Part shown: piece after piece, positions 21,483 to 32,316 of the stretch | Layout: each line of letters begins with the position of its first letter | Position numbering within the stretch: the stretch's first letter is position 1 | Assembly (NCBI GenBank): GCA_932521035.1 | Contig: OW051493.1 | Coordinates: 6,262,001-6,326,000, forward strand | DNA: 64,000 nucleotides | Origin: Oscheius dolichura | Lineage: Eukaryota > Nematoda > Chromadorea > Rhabditida > Rhabditidae | Direction: 5' to 3' | Notes under the pieces: generated by a model | Told to the model about the DNA's origin: nothing | Seen by the model: only the letters and a program-made list of their open reading frames with translations | Databases searched by the model: none | Position numbers and translations under genes: made by a program

Positions 21483-23392
21483 TCATTCCATGAGGGCGTT
21501 GACAATGTGGGGAACGATCAATCCGCAGGTGGAGACGGTGATGAAGAGGGTGAACAGGTAGAGGCAGAGGCGATCCACGGCCATTGCTGCGAAACGCCAT
21601 TCCGACACCTGAAACTGGGTATTGCCACGACCAGAATGGGTGGCCACCTCCATCTCGTGTTTATACGTCTCCTGGACTTTGTTGGCCATCGCCTCCAGGT
21701 CCTTCTCCACATCTTTTAGTCCTTCTACAAATTGCTCGAAGTATTTCAGGTATGGCGAGGGGTGGTGACTGCCGATGATCGATACAGCCGTGGTCGAGGG
21801 GCGAGGCAGTTTCAACAGGGGCACCATCGTCGAAATTCGATGGATCGGTGCTATTGTTTTGTCGATTACCTGGAAAGGGCTGAACACTGCCAGAAAAAAA
21901 CGAACTTTAGGCTTTGGAGCTCGAGGATGGTCTGGGCGTCTCATTAGGAGGAGATAAGGCAGCCACTCGATGAAAACTTTCCTCATCTGAACGGTGTCTA
22001 TCGAACGTGGGACACTTACAAAGGGACCCATCACGTGTGACTCTGGCTTCCGGTTGTAGAGACTGAGGACGAGGACGGTGAAGACGCACGAACAAGAGAC
22101 GACCATTAGACAGCAGGAGAAGAACGCGGCTGGGACGGGGTTAGTAGGGAGGGACGGCTCTTACCCAGAATAGGGACACACTTGGACTGAGGAGGACTCA
22201 TACTGGCCACCATCTGCAGGAAGAAGATCACCGACAAGAGGATGGTGGTCTCTGATTTGACAGTTACCTTCTGACTACACCAATTGTCTAACCCAGTGTA
22301 AGCTTCTCCCCGGCTTCTGGAGGCAGTGTGAAGCCCAGGACAGTCATCATGGAGATGACCAACGACGGGATGATGAGGTTGATGCCATAGGCCAGTGTCC
22401 TCCTCTTCATGTGGATATAATAGTAGAGTTCGTGGTAGGCATTGTTGTCGAACACGGTTACCACTCTCTTCCCCGGAGTACCTGACATTCTTCCATGATG
22501 TCCTCACCCATCACTCACTGTCCAGATCCCACTCGCCGTTCTTCAGATAGACCTGCATGTCGATCGACTCGTTCACAAAGTAACTGCCAGGATTCTCGTG
22601 GTCGTCCGTCTTGGTGGCCGTAACATGGTCGCCGTGCACCCCGACGATGTCTTGGATAACAAAATCGAGATTAATATAGTTCCCGCTGTATGTCCAACTG
22701 CCCAGTTTCAAAAAACAAGTCTGGGTATCGAAAGGATAGTACGTCATGTCAACCTGCGTATTTTGAGTGGATATAATACGGTCCTTACTCGACAGATGAA
22801 GCGAAAGATGCCGGGAGGATTCTGCTGAACATGGCCGTCGTAGTTGACTAGAAAACGGGAGGCGTATGTGGAGTCGAAGGCTTCGGACACACTAGAAGGG
22901 GGGCTCTAGAAGAAGGGGGAGACACCACCTGTTGAAGAGAAGGATGTCGGGTCTCCACAGTTTGAAGGGGGCATCCTGTCCCCCATGGAATCGGACATCC
23001 GTGATGTTACCGAACTTCTTCGGATCCCACGTCATTTTGTAGTCAGTCCAGTGCTGAATAGGGCATTTCAACAAGAACTCAAAGATAAACCGACGTAGTC
23101 TATGTAGGCCAGGATCTGCATGACTTGGTTCTTCTCGTCCTAACCTGAACAGTCCCTTCCGCCACTCCCCAGTACCTACCACATCTAGGATCTGATTCAG
23201 GAGGAAGCGCACCTTGACGTCGAGGGGTTCGGAGCTGTTGGCAACTGGTCTCTCGAAATAGTCATAACTCTGGAAAGGCTGCCTGCCCCCGAAAGAAGAG
23301 GAAGATACCTCCTTGAGGTACTGCAGCAGGCGGTATTCATCGACACTGGCCAGCGAGAAGCCAATAAGGAAGACGATGACTACGGGGAACAT
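21483..23392 (-). CDS. Nicotinic acetylcholine receptor-like subunit (Cys-loop ligand-gated channel)
   Basis: Pentameric ligand-gated channel subunit in the plasma membrane. After the signal peptide MFPVVIVFLIGFSLAS come the extracellular blocks MTWDPKKFGNITDVRF, the Cys-loop CRVDMTYYPFDTQTC (13 residues between cysteines), LGSWTYSG, then RRTLAYGINLIIPSLVIS (TM1), GEKLTLG before TM2 (TTILLSVIFFLQMVASM), TM3 and a final TM4 (LCLYLFTLFITVSTCGLIVP). The GEK motif suggests cation selectivity. The loop-C position that is YxCC in alpha subunits reads VFDNNAYHE, so vicinal cysteines are absent and this is a non-alpha or divergent type. An in-frame ATG further upstream (23464) was not chosen because it buries the signal peptide. 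Confidence 0.88.
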
Positions 23393-23749
23393 CGAGGAGT
23401 GGACGCCGGGGATCAATAAGGAGATTATTTCTCCCCGGGGAGGACGCCGTGATTTATTAGACACTTTAAATGGAACTATTTATTTATCAACGGTGGGTAT
23501 TTTTAGCCTTTGGTGGTGCCGGCCCTTTTCAACAGACAGACTTCTGGATGATTCCCTAAAAACTCGTCTGCCTGAAGAAGGACAGATAATCACCATTTCT
23601 TAGGTCCTTCTCCTCCTGCTCGCTGAGGAACCCGTCGTTTTGTAAGACGAAGGCCACTCGCCCCCGATCGGAAGTTGACCGTCGCCGGAGGAGGGAAGGA
23701 CGCAGAAGGTTCAATCTATGGGCTGGTAGGCGCCAGTCAAGAGGGAATA
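23393..23749. other. Intergenic region between receptor and Ser/Arg-rich gene
   Basis: Two genes on the same strand are separated by 357 bp. No exon or clear promoter motif is seen. Confidence 0.45.
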
Positions 23750-25002
23750 TTACTTGGAATCGTCTTCAATGGCCGAATTGGTCACATTCTCTCCTTCACC
23801 TGGCGGAGCCGCTTCAGCGATCAGACCCCACCAGTCGACTCCACACGCGGCCAATGGCTGGGCGGCGGTTGACGAGCGGCGGAGGACTTGTCCTCCCTTT
23901 TGAACTAGGATCGCTCTTTCTCCTAAACTTTCTTCTTCTGGGAATAGATTGGGTATCCTTACCCAAGAAGTTGTTCCGGATGACGAGTGGAGAACCGTTG
24001 AAGGTGACCTTCTTCAAATTGTGGAATTTGTCTTGAGGACGGGTGATGTGGACACCGGCTAGCTGAAAGAGTCTATGGAACGCCAAGGAGTACGGACACC
24101 TTCTGCGAGGCTTGGGCCAGACTAGTTATGGCGTTTTGAGCAGGCTCTTCGCTTTCTCTCCTTGAACACGAAGAGGATGCTGATAGGCGGATATATATTA
24201 GAGGAAGGCACAAACTCACAGGGTGTATCCCGCCTGGGAGTGCTGTTCTGCGATCCCTTGCTGCTCCTCCTACTGCCACTCGTCGTACTGTCAGGCGGAC
24301 TTTGGCGTCTCCGGAAAAGAGGTCTAATTCTTCCCGGGCTCCTTGGACCTTCCTAAAATTGTTTTGAAGGCTGTCTAGAAGGGGGCACACCTTTTTTGAC
24401 GAACTGGGCCCAAGAAACTCCGGTGAAATGTTGCCCACGACGGCAGGCGAGTTGGGAGGCGGATGCAGATTCGGCTGCATGAATTTCTTTTGTCGCAGGA
24501 GGTGGGGCAGGTTTCTTTTCCCCTTGAGCTTGTCTTGCTTAACACTATCTGTACATCCAACATCACAATCCCCACCTCTTTTTTCTTCCGTTCCCTGTGG
24601 GTATCCAAATCGGAGAAGGCAGAGCTGCCGGAATCCCTTGGCTCGTCTCGAAACGAATGTTCTCTACTCTTCTAAAACCCGTCTCTATATTTCTTCCCCC
24701 TAAAAACAAACGGATTTATTGCCTTTCCTTTCGGGAGTCCTCCGTCTCCCCGTGGAGTAGTTGCTCTCGCTTTTCTTCATCCCTCTCAGCTCATGCTTCC
24801 GTTTATCATCGTCTTCTCCCATCACTTGTGGTCTATACAGTACCCGATAGTCGACGAAGGGCCAAACTAACCGGGGGAGGAGGCGGTAATCCAGGAGAGG
24901 AGACTCGACGCTGGCGATGCTGTGTCGCCGCCGGCGGTTCTTGTCCTTCTTGGTCTCTTCCTTCTTGGCGGACACATTCAACAGAGCAAAATAGAAGGCC
25001 AT
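23750..25002 (-). CDS. Unrecognised Ser/Arg/Lys-rich protein
   Basis: A multi-exon model that I cannot assign to a family. Exons read MAFYFALLNVSAKKEETKKD (start), HSIASVESPLLDYRLLPR, GEDDDKRKHELRGMKKSESN, REHSFRDEPRDSGSSAFSDL, LHPPPNSPAVVGNISPEFLG, a Ser/Arg stretch (RRRQSPPDSTTSGSRRSSKG), NAITSLAQASQK, RPQDKFHNLKKVTFNGSPLV and CGVDWWGLIAEAAPPGEGE, ending EDDSK. The last four exons join in a single frame through introns of about 35-110 nt, which supports a real gene. The first half is mostly charged and low-complexity, so it is probably disordered and could be phosphorylated. The N-terminal exon joins are less certain. Confidence 0.55.
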
Positions 25003-25337
25003 CTAAACAAAGGAAGGATGGATAACTGGGAGCCGGGTAAACACGGGCAACAGAGGGGATGAAAAGCGGCGATGCCTTTCTCCTAAAAATAGAAGGAGGA
25101 AAACAGAAGCAGGACGGATCGTGAAGGGTCAGCCAAGTTGACACGACTGGGGGATGAGTGATGTCGTCTTTGGAACCGCGCCTCTGGGGACGCCCAAATC
25201 TCGACGAAAAGCCTATTGACGGCAAAAGACACAGCCATAATCTTATGCGTAACGGTGATGTTTCGAAATCGATGACCGCCCTCCCTCGGGGGAAATCTCG
25301 GAAGGCCCGGTCATGTGGCGGCAGATATCTTTATCTT

Positions 25338-27375
25338 TCAGCGAGAGGTATAATGGGCATGGAAGCCGAGGGGGATCCGAGGTTCAGGGATCACGTATCG
25401 GGCCAGCTCCGAGAGATCTCTAGAGTCCAAGACGACGACAAAGGGCCGGTCGCCATCCAGGGTAGTCATCACAGGGACCAAGAGGACACCATCATCCTCC
25501 GCCTGACCAGTAGGATTTCGGACAAAGATCGGCTCGGCACACATGTGGGAGTCGTCTTCTCTATTCCAGACAATGTGTGTCCCGTCTCTCACGTTCGCCT
25601 TGATTATCTGGAAACAACCTCTGTTCAACGAAAGGACAAGCTCCCACTCCAACATTCTTTCCGTCTAGTTGAGTCAGTACATTTGTCCCGTAGACGAAGC
25701 TGTACTCCTTCATGTTGTACTCCTCGTAGTTGTAGCGAGGGAATTCCATGGCTAAAGATGTCTCCCAGTTACTGGATAGCGAATGGCCTACGCTCTTCAC
25801 AGATCCTCTTATCCGTAACGTGGACACTGCCGTCGGCCATTAATTCTGCCCTGCATGTTCCGGCAAAGGAACAATTCTCCAGGAGATTGTCACCAACCTT
25901 CGCTCCTTTGGGAACAGCAAGGGGAATGATCATCCTCGAAAGGTGAGGCACTTGGCCAGGGTACTGAACTCCCTTGTCTATTTAGAGGCCTGTCACTTAC
26001 CGATTGTTGGAATCCTCTCGATCGGATGGCCTGGAGAGAAAGGCCCGAGAAGTCGCCAGGATTCGTCATCCGACAGTAATCCATCACTAGGTATCCGTCC
26101 TTCTCGAAGCTATTCGCGTGGTGGAAAGTGAAGAAGGCCTCGGATGTTATCTAAAAAGAGTTGTAGAACCTTGTTATTGAAGAAAGGTGGACCTTGAGGG
26201 GGATAGGCTGTCCCGTCCGTTTGTCCATGATCAACACATTGGTTCCTTTTGTCTCATCCCAGAAGAAGGCGTCTCTATAGGCGTATGACATCAACTTCCG
26301 GAAGATCATCTTCTTTATATTGATCCTAACGGGCGCCTCGAACAAGACCATATAGTTCTCGCTCATGCCGAAGGAGTGATAATATCCCGGGGAGAAAGGG
26401 TCGCTACAGGGGAGCCTCCCAATGAGCCGAGTGTGTTCCAATGAGTTTGAACTGCTGAACATGGGCCAGGGTTCTCTCTTCCTCATTGGAACTAACCTGC
26501 TCTTGTGGCGGAGGGGGTTAGGAGTAGTGGCGAACACATAATGGGAGTCCTTCCCGAACCGCGAGCCGATGTTGTAAATGTTGCCCTCGTGGTCCGAATG
26601 GTGGTGAGCCGTGTACGTGTTCAGTATCAAGTACTTGTTCATATCGACCTAAACGAGGAGTTGACTACTACTCCTGGTTTGAGCCACCTTCTCTAGCCTC
26701 TCCAAGGTGTCGAGATCGATCCTGTTGATTTTGGTGGTCTCCGTCAGAGCGTAGACCCCGTCACCGATGGTCGAGAATGCCACGCTGTCATTATCTCCGC
26801 TGTCATCGTCGTCGAAGTAATAAGAGAAGAGTCTAAAAGTTATTTGTTTGTACTGCTCTGTTCCTCACCGGTGGAAGATGTTCTTACACGGATCGGGGAA
26901 TTTGTATGTCCCGAAAGAGCCACAAACTATTCTCTGGGCAGCCATGTTCTTCTGGTAGTCGTCGCTTTCGAGATACCTGGCCGAGTACCACATCTGTAAC
27001 CGTTCCTCTTCCCCTTTTTGTTGCCGTTTCAATCAATTGGGTTCTTATCTGGTTTTTGTGAGAACAGCGCGGTATATTGGTCAACATAGAGGTCGGCACA
27101 CAGGGAGCAGGCAGCAAATACAAAAAGACCCGACCTTTCCATCCTTGAAATGGTATCTCTGGATGTAGGCCATCCCGTCGAACCAATGGTTGTACTCGGA
27201 GTCTCCGATCTTGAACATTCCCGGGCCATTCCGCAACATAGTGCCGGACAACCATGCCGGGGCCTTCCCTGAACAGGTTCCCCCTTTAAAATACGGGGAT
27301 CTACTAACCTTTCAGTTCGCACTCCTTCGGTTCCAGGACATTTTCAAAGTTCTCCACGAGGCGAGAGTAGTCCAT
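25338..27375 (-). CDS. Carotenoid cleavage oxygenase (BCO/RPE65/NinaB family)
   Basis: Non-haem iron enzyme that cleaves or isomerises carotenoids and retinoids. Conserved blocks in order are: PAWLSGTMLRNGPGMFKIG, YNHWFDGMAYI, YTAHHHSDHEGNIYNIG, FSPGYYHSFGMSENY, FFTFHHANSFEKDGYLVMDY, FPRYNYEEYN and the C-terminal IPLGFHAHY. These carry the four iron-binding histidines of the seven-bladed propeller, so catalysis should be possible. No signal peptide is seen; a cytosolic, membrane-associated enzyme is expected. The ATG at 27375 follows an AG by 4 nt. Whether it cleaves centrally, cleaves eccentrically or isomerises cannot be told. Confidence 0.92.
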
Positions 27376-27777
27376 GGTTCTGGAAGTGAACCGCGTTATC
27401 TTCTCGAGCGCTGATAAGTTTTGGTCAACAGCAGAGGTTAAATAGAACCTGGGCGATGACAACCTTGCGAAACAGCTGTAAGGGTCGCGCGAACTTTGGG
27501 GGTCGGCCACCTGCTCTACGGATGGGCGAATGACAATTGTTTTTAGACTTATTCAAACTGATAATATATGGATACAAAGGCACGAGAGAGGAACATTTTA
27601 AAGATATATATTAGGGAGGGAGAGCAGATGCGGTCAAAGGTCAGAGTTCTTGGCAGTGAAATGGGAACTGTTCTGCTGTTTCACAACCAATGATTGCATC
27701 GATGATTCGTGTCCATTATCAGTCGGATTAAACCATTTCTGAAGCGGCGAAGGTCAGAGGATCATCAGGGAACTTGC
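27376..27777. other. Intergenic region between GPCR and carotenoid oxygenase
   Basis: About 400 bp, moderately AT-rich, with no recognised exon. Confidence 0.45.
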
Positions 27778-29038
27778 CTAGAAAATGGAAACAAGGTCTG
27801 ATCTCCTGACGGTGACCGTGACCTGAGACTGGGACTTCGACTCGACCATATACGACCAAAAGTTTCTCGGATTGGCAAAGACTCTCCTAATCTCCCTATT
27901 GAATGCCACCAGAATCACCCTGAAATGCCCATTTTGTAAGGAAAGGAGGAGGACAGACCCGCCGCAGGCATGGGAGAATCCCCAGACGCCGGTTGTGGCC
28001 AGGAATATACCAAAAGAACTAGTTATTTTGTAGCTGAGAAAATGGAAACAGATAAGCATAAACACGTAAACCAAAGTGTTGGTGAAGGCCTGAGCGAAGA
28101 AGCGGATCTCCCGCCTGTTGCGCCGTCTACTCGTCTCCGTGTTCCCGCCAAGTTTCTGAATTTGAAATATGGAGGACGGCTTGGAATGGACTACCTGATT
28201 AGCTCCTCGAAGGAGGTAAAGTGTCGTGAGATCGACACAGCCGATGAAAGTGAACAGGGTGACGTTATAAGCCATATCGCAGTACTTGGACAGGAAACTG
28301 GCGCAGTTGGTTTCAGCAAACGACCAGACATTGGTTGTAGAGTCGAAGTAGAAGTCACATTCGGCTGAAAGGGAGATATCCACGGGGAGTGGAGACGACT
28401 TACGGAAGAAGTAGACACAGGCATAGCAGAGGGAGACGAGGAGACACAGGAGGATGACGAAAATGGTGGCTTTGATTGTGAAACGGTTACGGTAGAAGGA
28501 GGGTGAGAAGATGGCCGCCAATCTGAAGAGACGAATTGCTGGGGCAGAGTGGAGGAGACCTATTGAGACTGATGAAGAGACAGGCATGGAAGGCCGACTC
28601 GGCGAAGAAGAGCGAGAGCTGGCCAAGTCGCCTATTCCAGTTCGAATTGGGAGGGGAGGCACTGGAAGACGGGACCCTCTTTGTATAGAATAGATGCTCA
28701 CCTAAGCATGAGGGGGACAGCCCAGAAGGCGAAGATCATTAGGACACCGACATTGGCCCCGGTATGGATGGCCGTCAACATTCCGAACGGATTTCTGAAC
28801 TTTGGCTGCTTTTCGATCTTCGTCATTTGTACCGGAATACTCTGTTTCGAGTGAGAACCACCGCTGAAACAATATTGGACACGAGTCCCACGAGGCAAAA
28901 CTGAAAATAACTCTTTGGTCTCGGCCTACGTGTAGAAGCAGAAAATAACATATTCACATACTGGTATTAATCATTCTCGTTTATCTGGAAAGGGAAGAAA
29001 CTTACTAGGGTAATAGTACAGGCGTCGAGGATGTTCAT
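27778..29038 (-). CDS. 7TM receptor resembling nematode Srx-type chemoreceptors
   Basis: Splicing gives MNILDACTITL plus FCLVGLVSNIVSAVVLTRNR (TM1 and first loop), FRNPFGMLTAIHTGANVGVL with FAFWAVPLML (TM2), LSLFFAESAFHACLF (TM3), then TIRLFRLAAIFSPSFYRNRF, which occupies the DRY/NRY position, TM4 (IFVILLCLLVSLCYACVYFF), an extracellular loop with cysteines (SAECDFYFDS), TM5, a basic third loop (SRRRNRREIRFF), TM6 and TM7, with a tail FNREIRRVFANPRNF. The NPFG in TM2 and the overall layout recall the Srx/Srt-like rhodopsin-class chemoreceptors of nematodes. The ligand is unknown. The exon joins around 28540-28660 are tentative. Confidence 0.65.
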
Positions 29039-29729
29039 GGCTGGAAATGACGTTTGGCTGAAACAGCCTGTGGATTAATGAATGGATGAAATTAGTGGGG
29101 CAGGAGAAGTACGGAAGGTCAGAAAGGAGACGGGGTAAAAGTCAGGGAGAGTTCGAACTCGAGGGAGCCGGTGAAAAAGTCTAGCAATCCTGTGAATACC
29201 CCGCGAGAAAAGAGAGATCTATGGAACATTTTGCACCGAGGAGGAGGATGGTCACACGCACTTTGGAAGGAGGACGTGACACTTTCTGTGGTGTGTGTGG
29301 ATGGAGGAGGAAGTGTTTCTGGATACTAGAGAGGCTACTGTATCTGAAAGGTAGACTGGATCAGAGTAGAGTGAGTAGAGTCTCAATGAGCAAAGTGTGC
29401 TTTCAGAGGAAAGACTCCCCCATGAATAAGAGAAGTTAATAAGCTGACTTCATCTGGGACGGTCTCCTCGCCCAGAAAACAACCAAATACGTCGAGTGGG
29501 AGGACGGCGGATTCGAAGAATTTGCAACCTCGTGGGAAAGAACGTGGCTATCCCACTCTCCGCTAGAAATATAACTCTTTATTGAAACTGATAGTAACCA
29601 GGGATACGCGAAGAAGACTATCATGTTCTGTGAGGGGAGCAGACTGTACACACACTGAGGGAGGACACAACCGCGGGGACACAGGGCCAATTTGAGATCA
29701 GAGACAGCATCACAAGGGGAGGGGATAGA
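29039..29729. other. Intergenic region between ETS gene and GPCR
   Basis: About 690 bp with GA-rich tracts and no recognised exon. It should contain the GPCR promoter and the ETS gene's 3' UTR. Confidence 0.45.
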
Positions 29730-32316
29730 TTAGGGGCACTTGGAGTAGTTGGTCATGTTCGACCCGTAGAGCTGTTGAAGGTTTCGACTCGGCAGGGCGG
29801 CCTGGCTCCCGAAACTGCCATAAGCCATGGAGGACGGGTTGAAGAGGGCTCCTCCCTGAGAATATGAATAGTTATCAAAAGAGAGAGGGAGGTCTACCTG
29901 GAATCCCGAGGGGATGAGCGACCGGTAGTTGGCCGCGGTCCAACTGTTCTGCATAAAGTCCTGCTGCAGCCGGTTAACAGTCTGGCTGGCCGAGAGGTAG
30001 TCGGCCGAGGCGCCGGGAGCCTGGGGTTGGATGGCTGCTGCTATTCATAAAATTATCATTATAGAGAGCAGAAGAGTCTCCGAACCTTGAAAGTCGAACT
30101 TGTAGGCGTATCGCTTGCCGTGTACCTTGGCCATGATGTTCTTGTCGTAGTAATAGCGCAAGGCCCGCGACATCTTGTCGTAGTTCATGTTCGGCTTCGA
30201 CTTGCGCTCGCCCCATTTCCTCGCCACCTCGTCCGGATCCACCAGCTTGAATTCTCCCTGAGTTCCTTCCCACGTAATCACATCTTGGTTCCTCGGCTCA
30301 GACAACAGCTCCAGTAGAAACTGCCACAGCTGGGTCTGTCCGCTGCCGGAATGGGCCAGGCGACTGCTCGTCGGTCCCAGAAGCTGGTAGGGGTCTAAAA
30401 CCGTATGCTAATCGAGGAGGACTCGCTAATTGAGTGATTCAATCGCAGAGACTGCTTTACATTCCAAGAGGAGCCTTAATTAAGGAGGGCAGTCGAAATT
30501 GGAACTAAGTCAGAGATGCTCCCTTCGGTCAGGTCAGAAGGAGTCCCTGTCCCCCTGGTTACTGTAGTCCCTTGTGTTCTGCTCCATCGTGCTAATATGT
30601 TTAGCCCCCTTCACCTAACAATTATTCCACGCTTAACGCGATTTCGGCCAGGAGAGACTAATTACGATTTGTTATCGTAATGAATGTCAGGGGTCATTTA
30701 AGGACAAACCCAAGACAACAGCTGACACAGGTGCTGCTTCTCGAAACAGGTGGCTCCGGGAAAAAAGAGCCTCGAGCGAAGACAGTAGCCAAGTGCCCGG
30801 GCGACCCCTTTTGGGAAGAAGCGTGCTCAAGGGGCAATTACTGGTTAGAGAAAGGCCTCTGCTCCTAACAAGCGGCTCCATTCACATCCCGCTCAACAAT
30901 CACGCCTTATTAGATCAGCTGTGACGTTTGATGAGCCGGATACGGTAGAGACGGGGTGCCACGAGGGGGACGACCCGTGAAATAGAGCCTCGTATTTGCC
31001 TAAATCCTCAGTTACAGTAATCCTGCCTTCAGCTGCCAGCTAAAGGAGAGCTTTTTGGCGCGGGTCCCTTTCGCGCACACGTAATAACCGTCTGCCCGCG
31101 GAAGGGATAATAGCGGTGGCGATTAAAATATCAATGGCAGGCGGGAGAGGAGAAGGTGCGGGTTACGGTAGCCAGGTGACAGCCGGGCGGCGGCCACCAC
31201 AAGGAGAATTACGCCATCCATAAGGGGAAACTTTTGTTTTTGGCAGAGCCCGACGAGGGCAGCGCGAACGCGTCAAAACAGGAAGCTGCGCAGATTGTGT
31301 GAAGATGGGGGTTACGGTAGAGGGATGTTACCTGGCGGCGGGATGCCTCCTGCATGACAAGTGGGGAACTTGAGGTTGGAGTAGCCAAAACACGACGACA
31401 TCGTGTTGAACTGGGCCTGGAGCTGAAAAGGAGGCATAATTGGGAAATATAGGAGAACTGGGGGAACATCGTTTCGAGTTTATAAAAAGTAGTTTAATTT
31501 TACAGGACATTTTACAGGACTTAAGAAATATAATTGATCCCAAGAGACAACTTTTAAAATAGTAGTGTGGGACAGATCAAAACAGGGGTCTACAGCATAA
31601 CAGAGACGATAAAATGAATCATATCCCCCGATAGCCCATTAGATTTGAGAGATTCATTTATTTTCAATAAACGATGCGATCTCATGTAGTCAGAATCAAA
31701 ACAAATAATCGTGACGTCTCATTATGAGCCCCGCTAATTCCCCAAGTTTTATCTGCTAGAGAAGGAAACTGTCATCCCTGTCCCCACTCACCTGATCCTC
31801 TTTGCCGGGTGCCGCGTTGAATGCCTGCATGGAGAGGTTCATCCCGGAGAAGACGTCTGAACAGGGAGGATCGACTTTGAATCAGAGGAAGAGGAAAGGG
31901 AACTGGTACTAGTCGAAAAAAAAAGTGGTTCGTGTATTGTGAACCGGGGTTTCCGGCGCTTCCCGGGGAGATCGAAAGGGGGAAATCAGCCATCTCCTGA
32001 CTTCTTTCAGGCGCGCAAATTTTGTTAGAGAAGACGAAAAGAAATGGCTGTTGACGCTAGCCGGAGGAGAGCATATTTCAGGTGGAGGAGGACGGGAAGG
32101 GAGAGAAAGAGAAGAAGAAGACCACTTACCCAACTCACCCGGTTTCTGGCTCTGAGAGTTTTCATAAAAGTTACGAGAGAGCTGGGCCGCGTTGGGCATG
32201 CCATTGGGAAAGTTCTGAAGACGGAGATTATTGTAGGAAAGAGAAAAAGAACTGACCTGGAGGAAGGGGAACGAGACCGCCTCCGACTTGACTGCGCTTT
32301 CCGTCTTCACGTCCAT
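29730..32316 (-). CDS. ETS-domain transcription factor, ERG/FLI1-like
   Basis: Nuclear transcription factor. The N-terminal exons encode [53 protein letters not shown] and [15 protein letters not shown]. After an intron of about 900 nt comes [14 protein letters not shown] and the complete ETS domain: [60 protein letters not shown] and [13 protein letters not shown]. The [14 protein letters not shown] leader and [13 protein letters not shown] tail point to the ERG/FLI subfamily. The C-terminus is Ser/Tyr/Gln-rich ([11 protein letters not shown]). No PNT domain is seen, although vertebrate ERG and FLI1 have one. Three TACGGTAG motifs lie in the long intron around 30.9-31.3 kb. Confidence 0.9.

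Noticed and set aside
18312-27375. A visual-system gene cluster (eyegone plus carotenoid oxygenase)
   Set aside because: The genes lie about 6 kb apart with unrelated genes between, and nothing in sequence links them; chance proximity is likelier.
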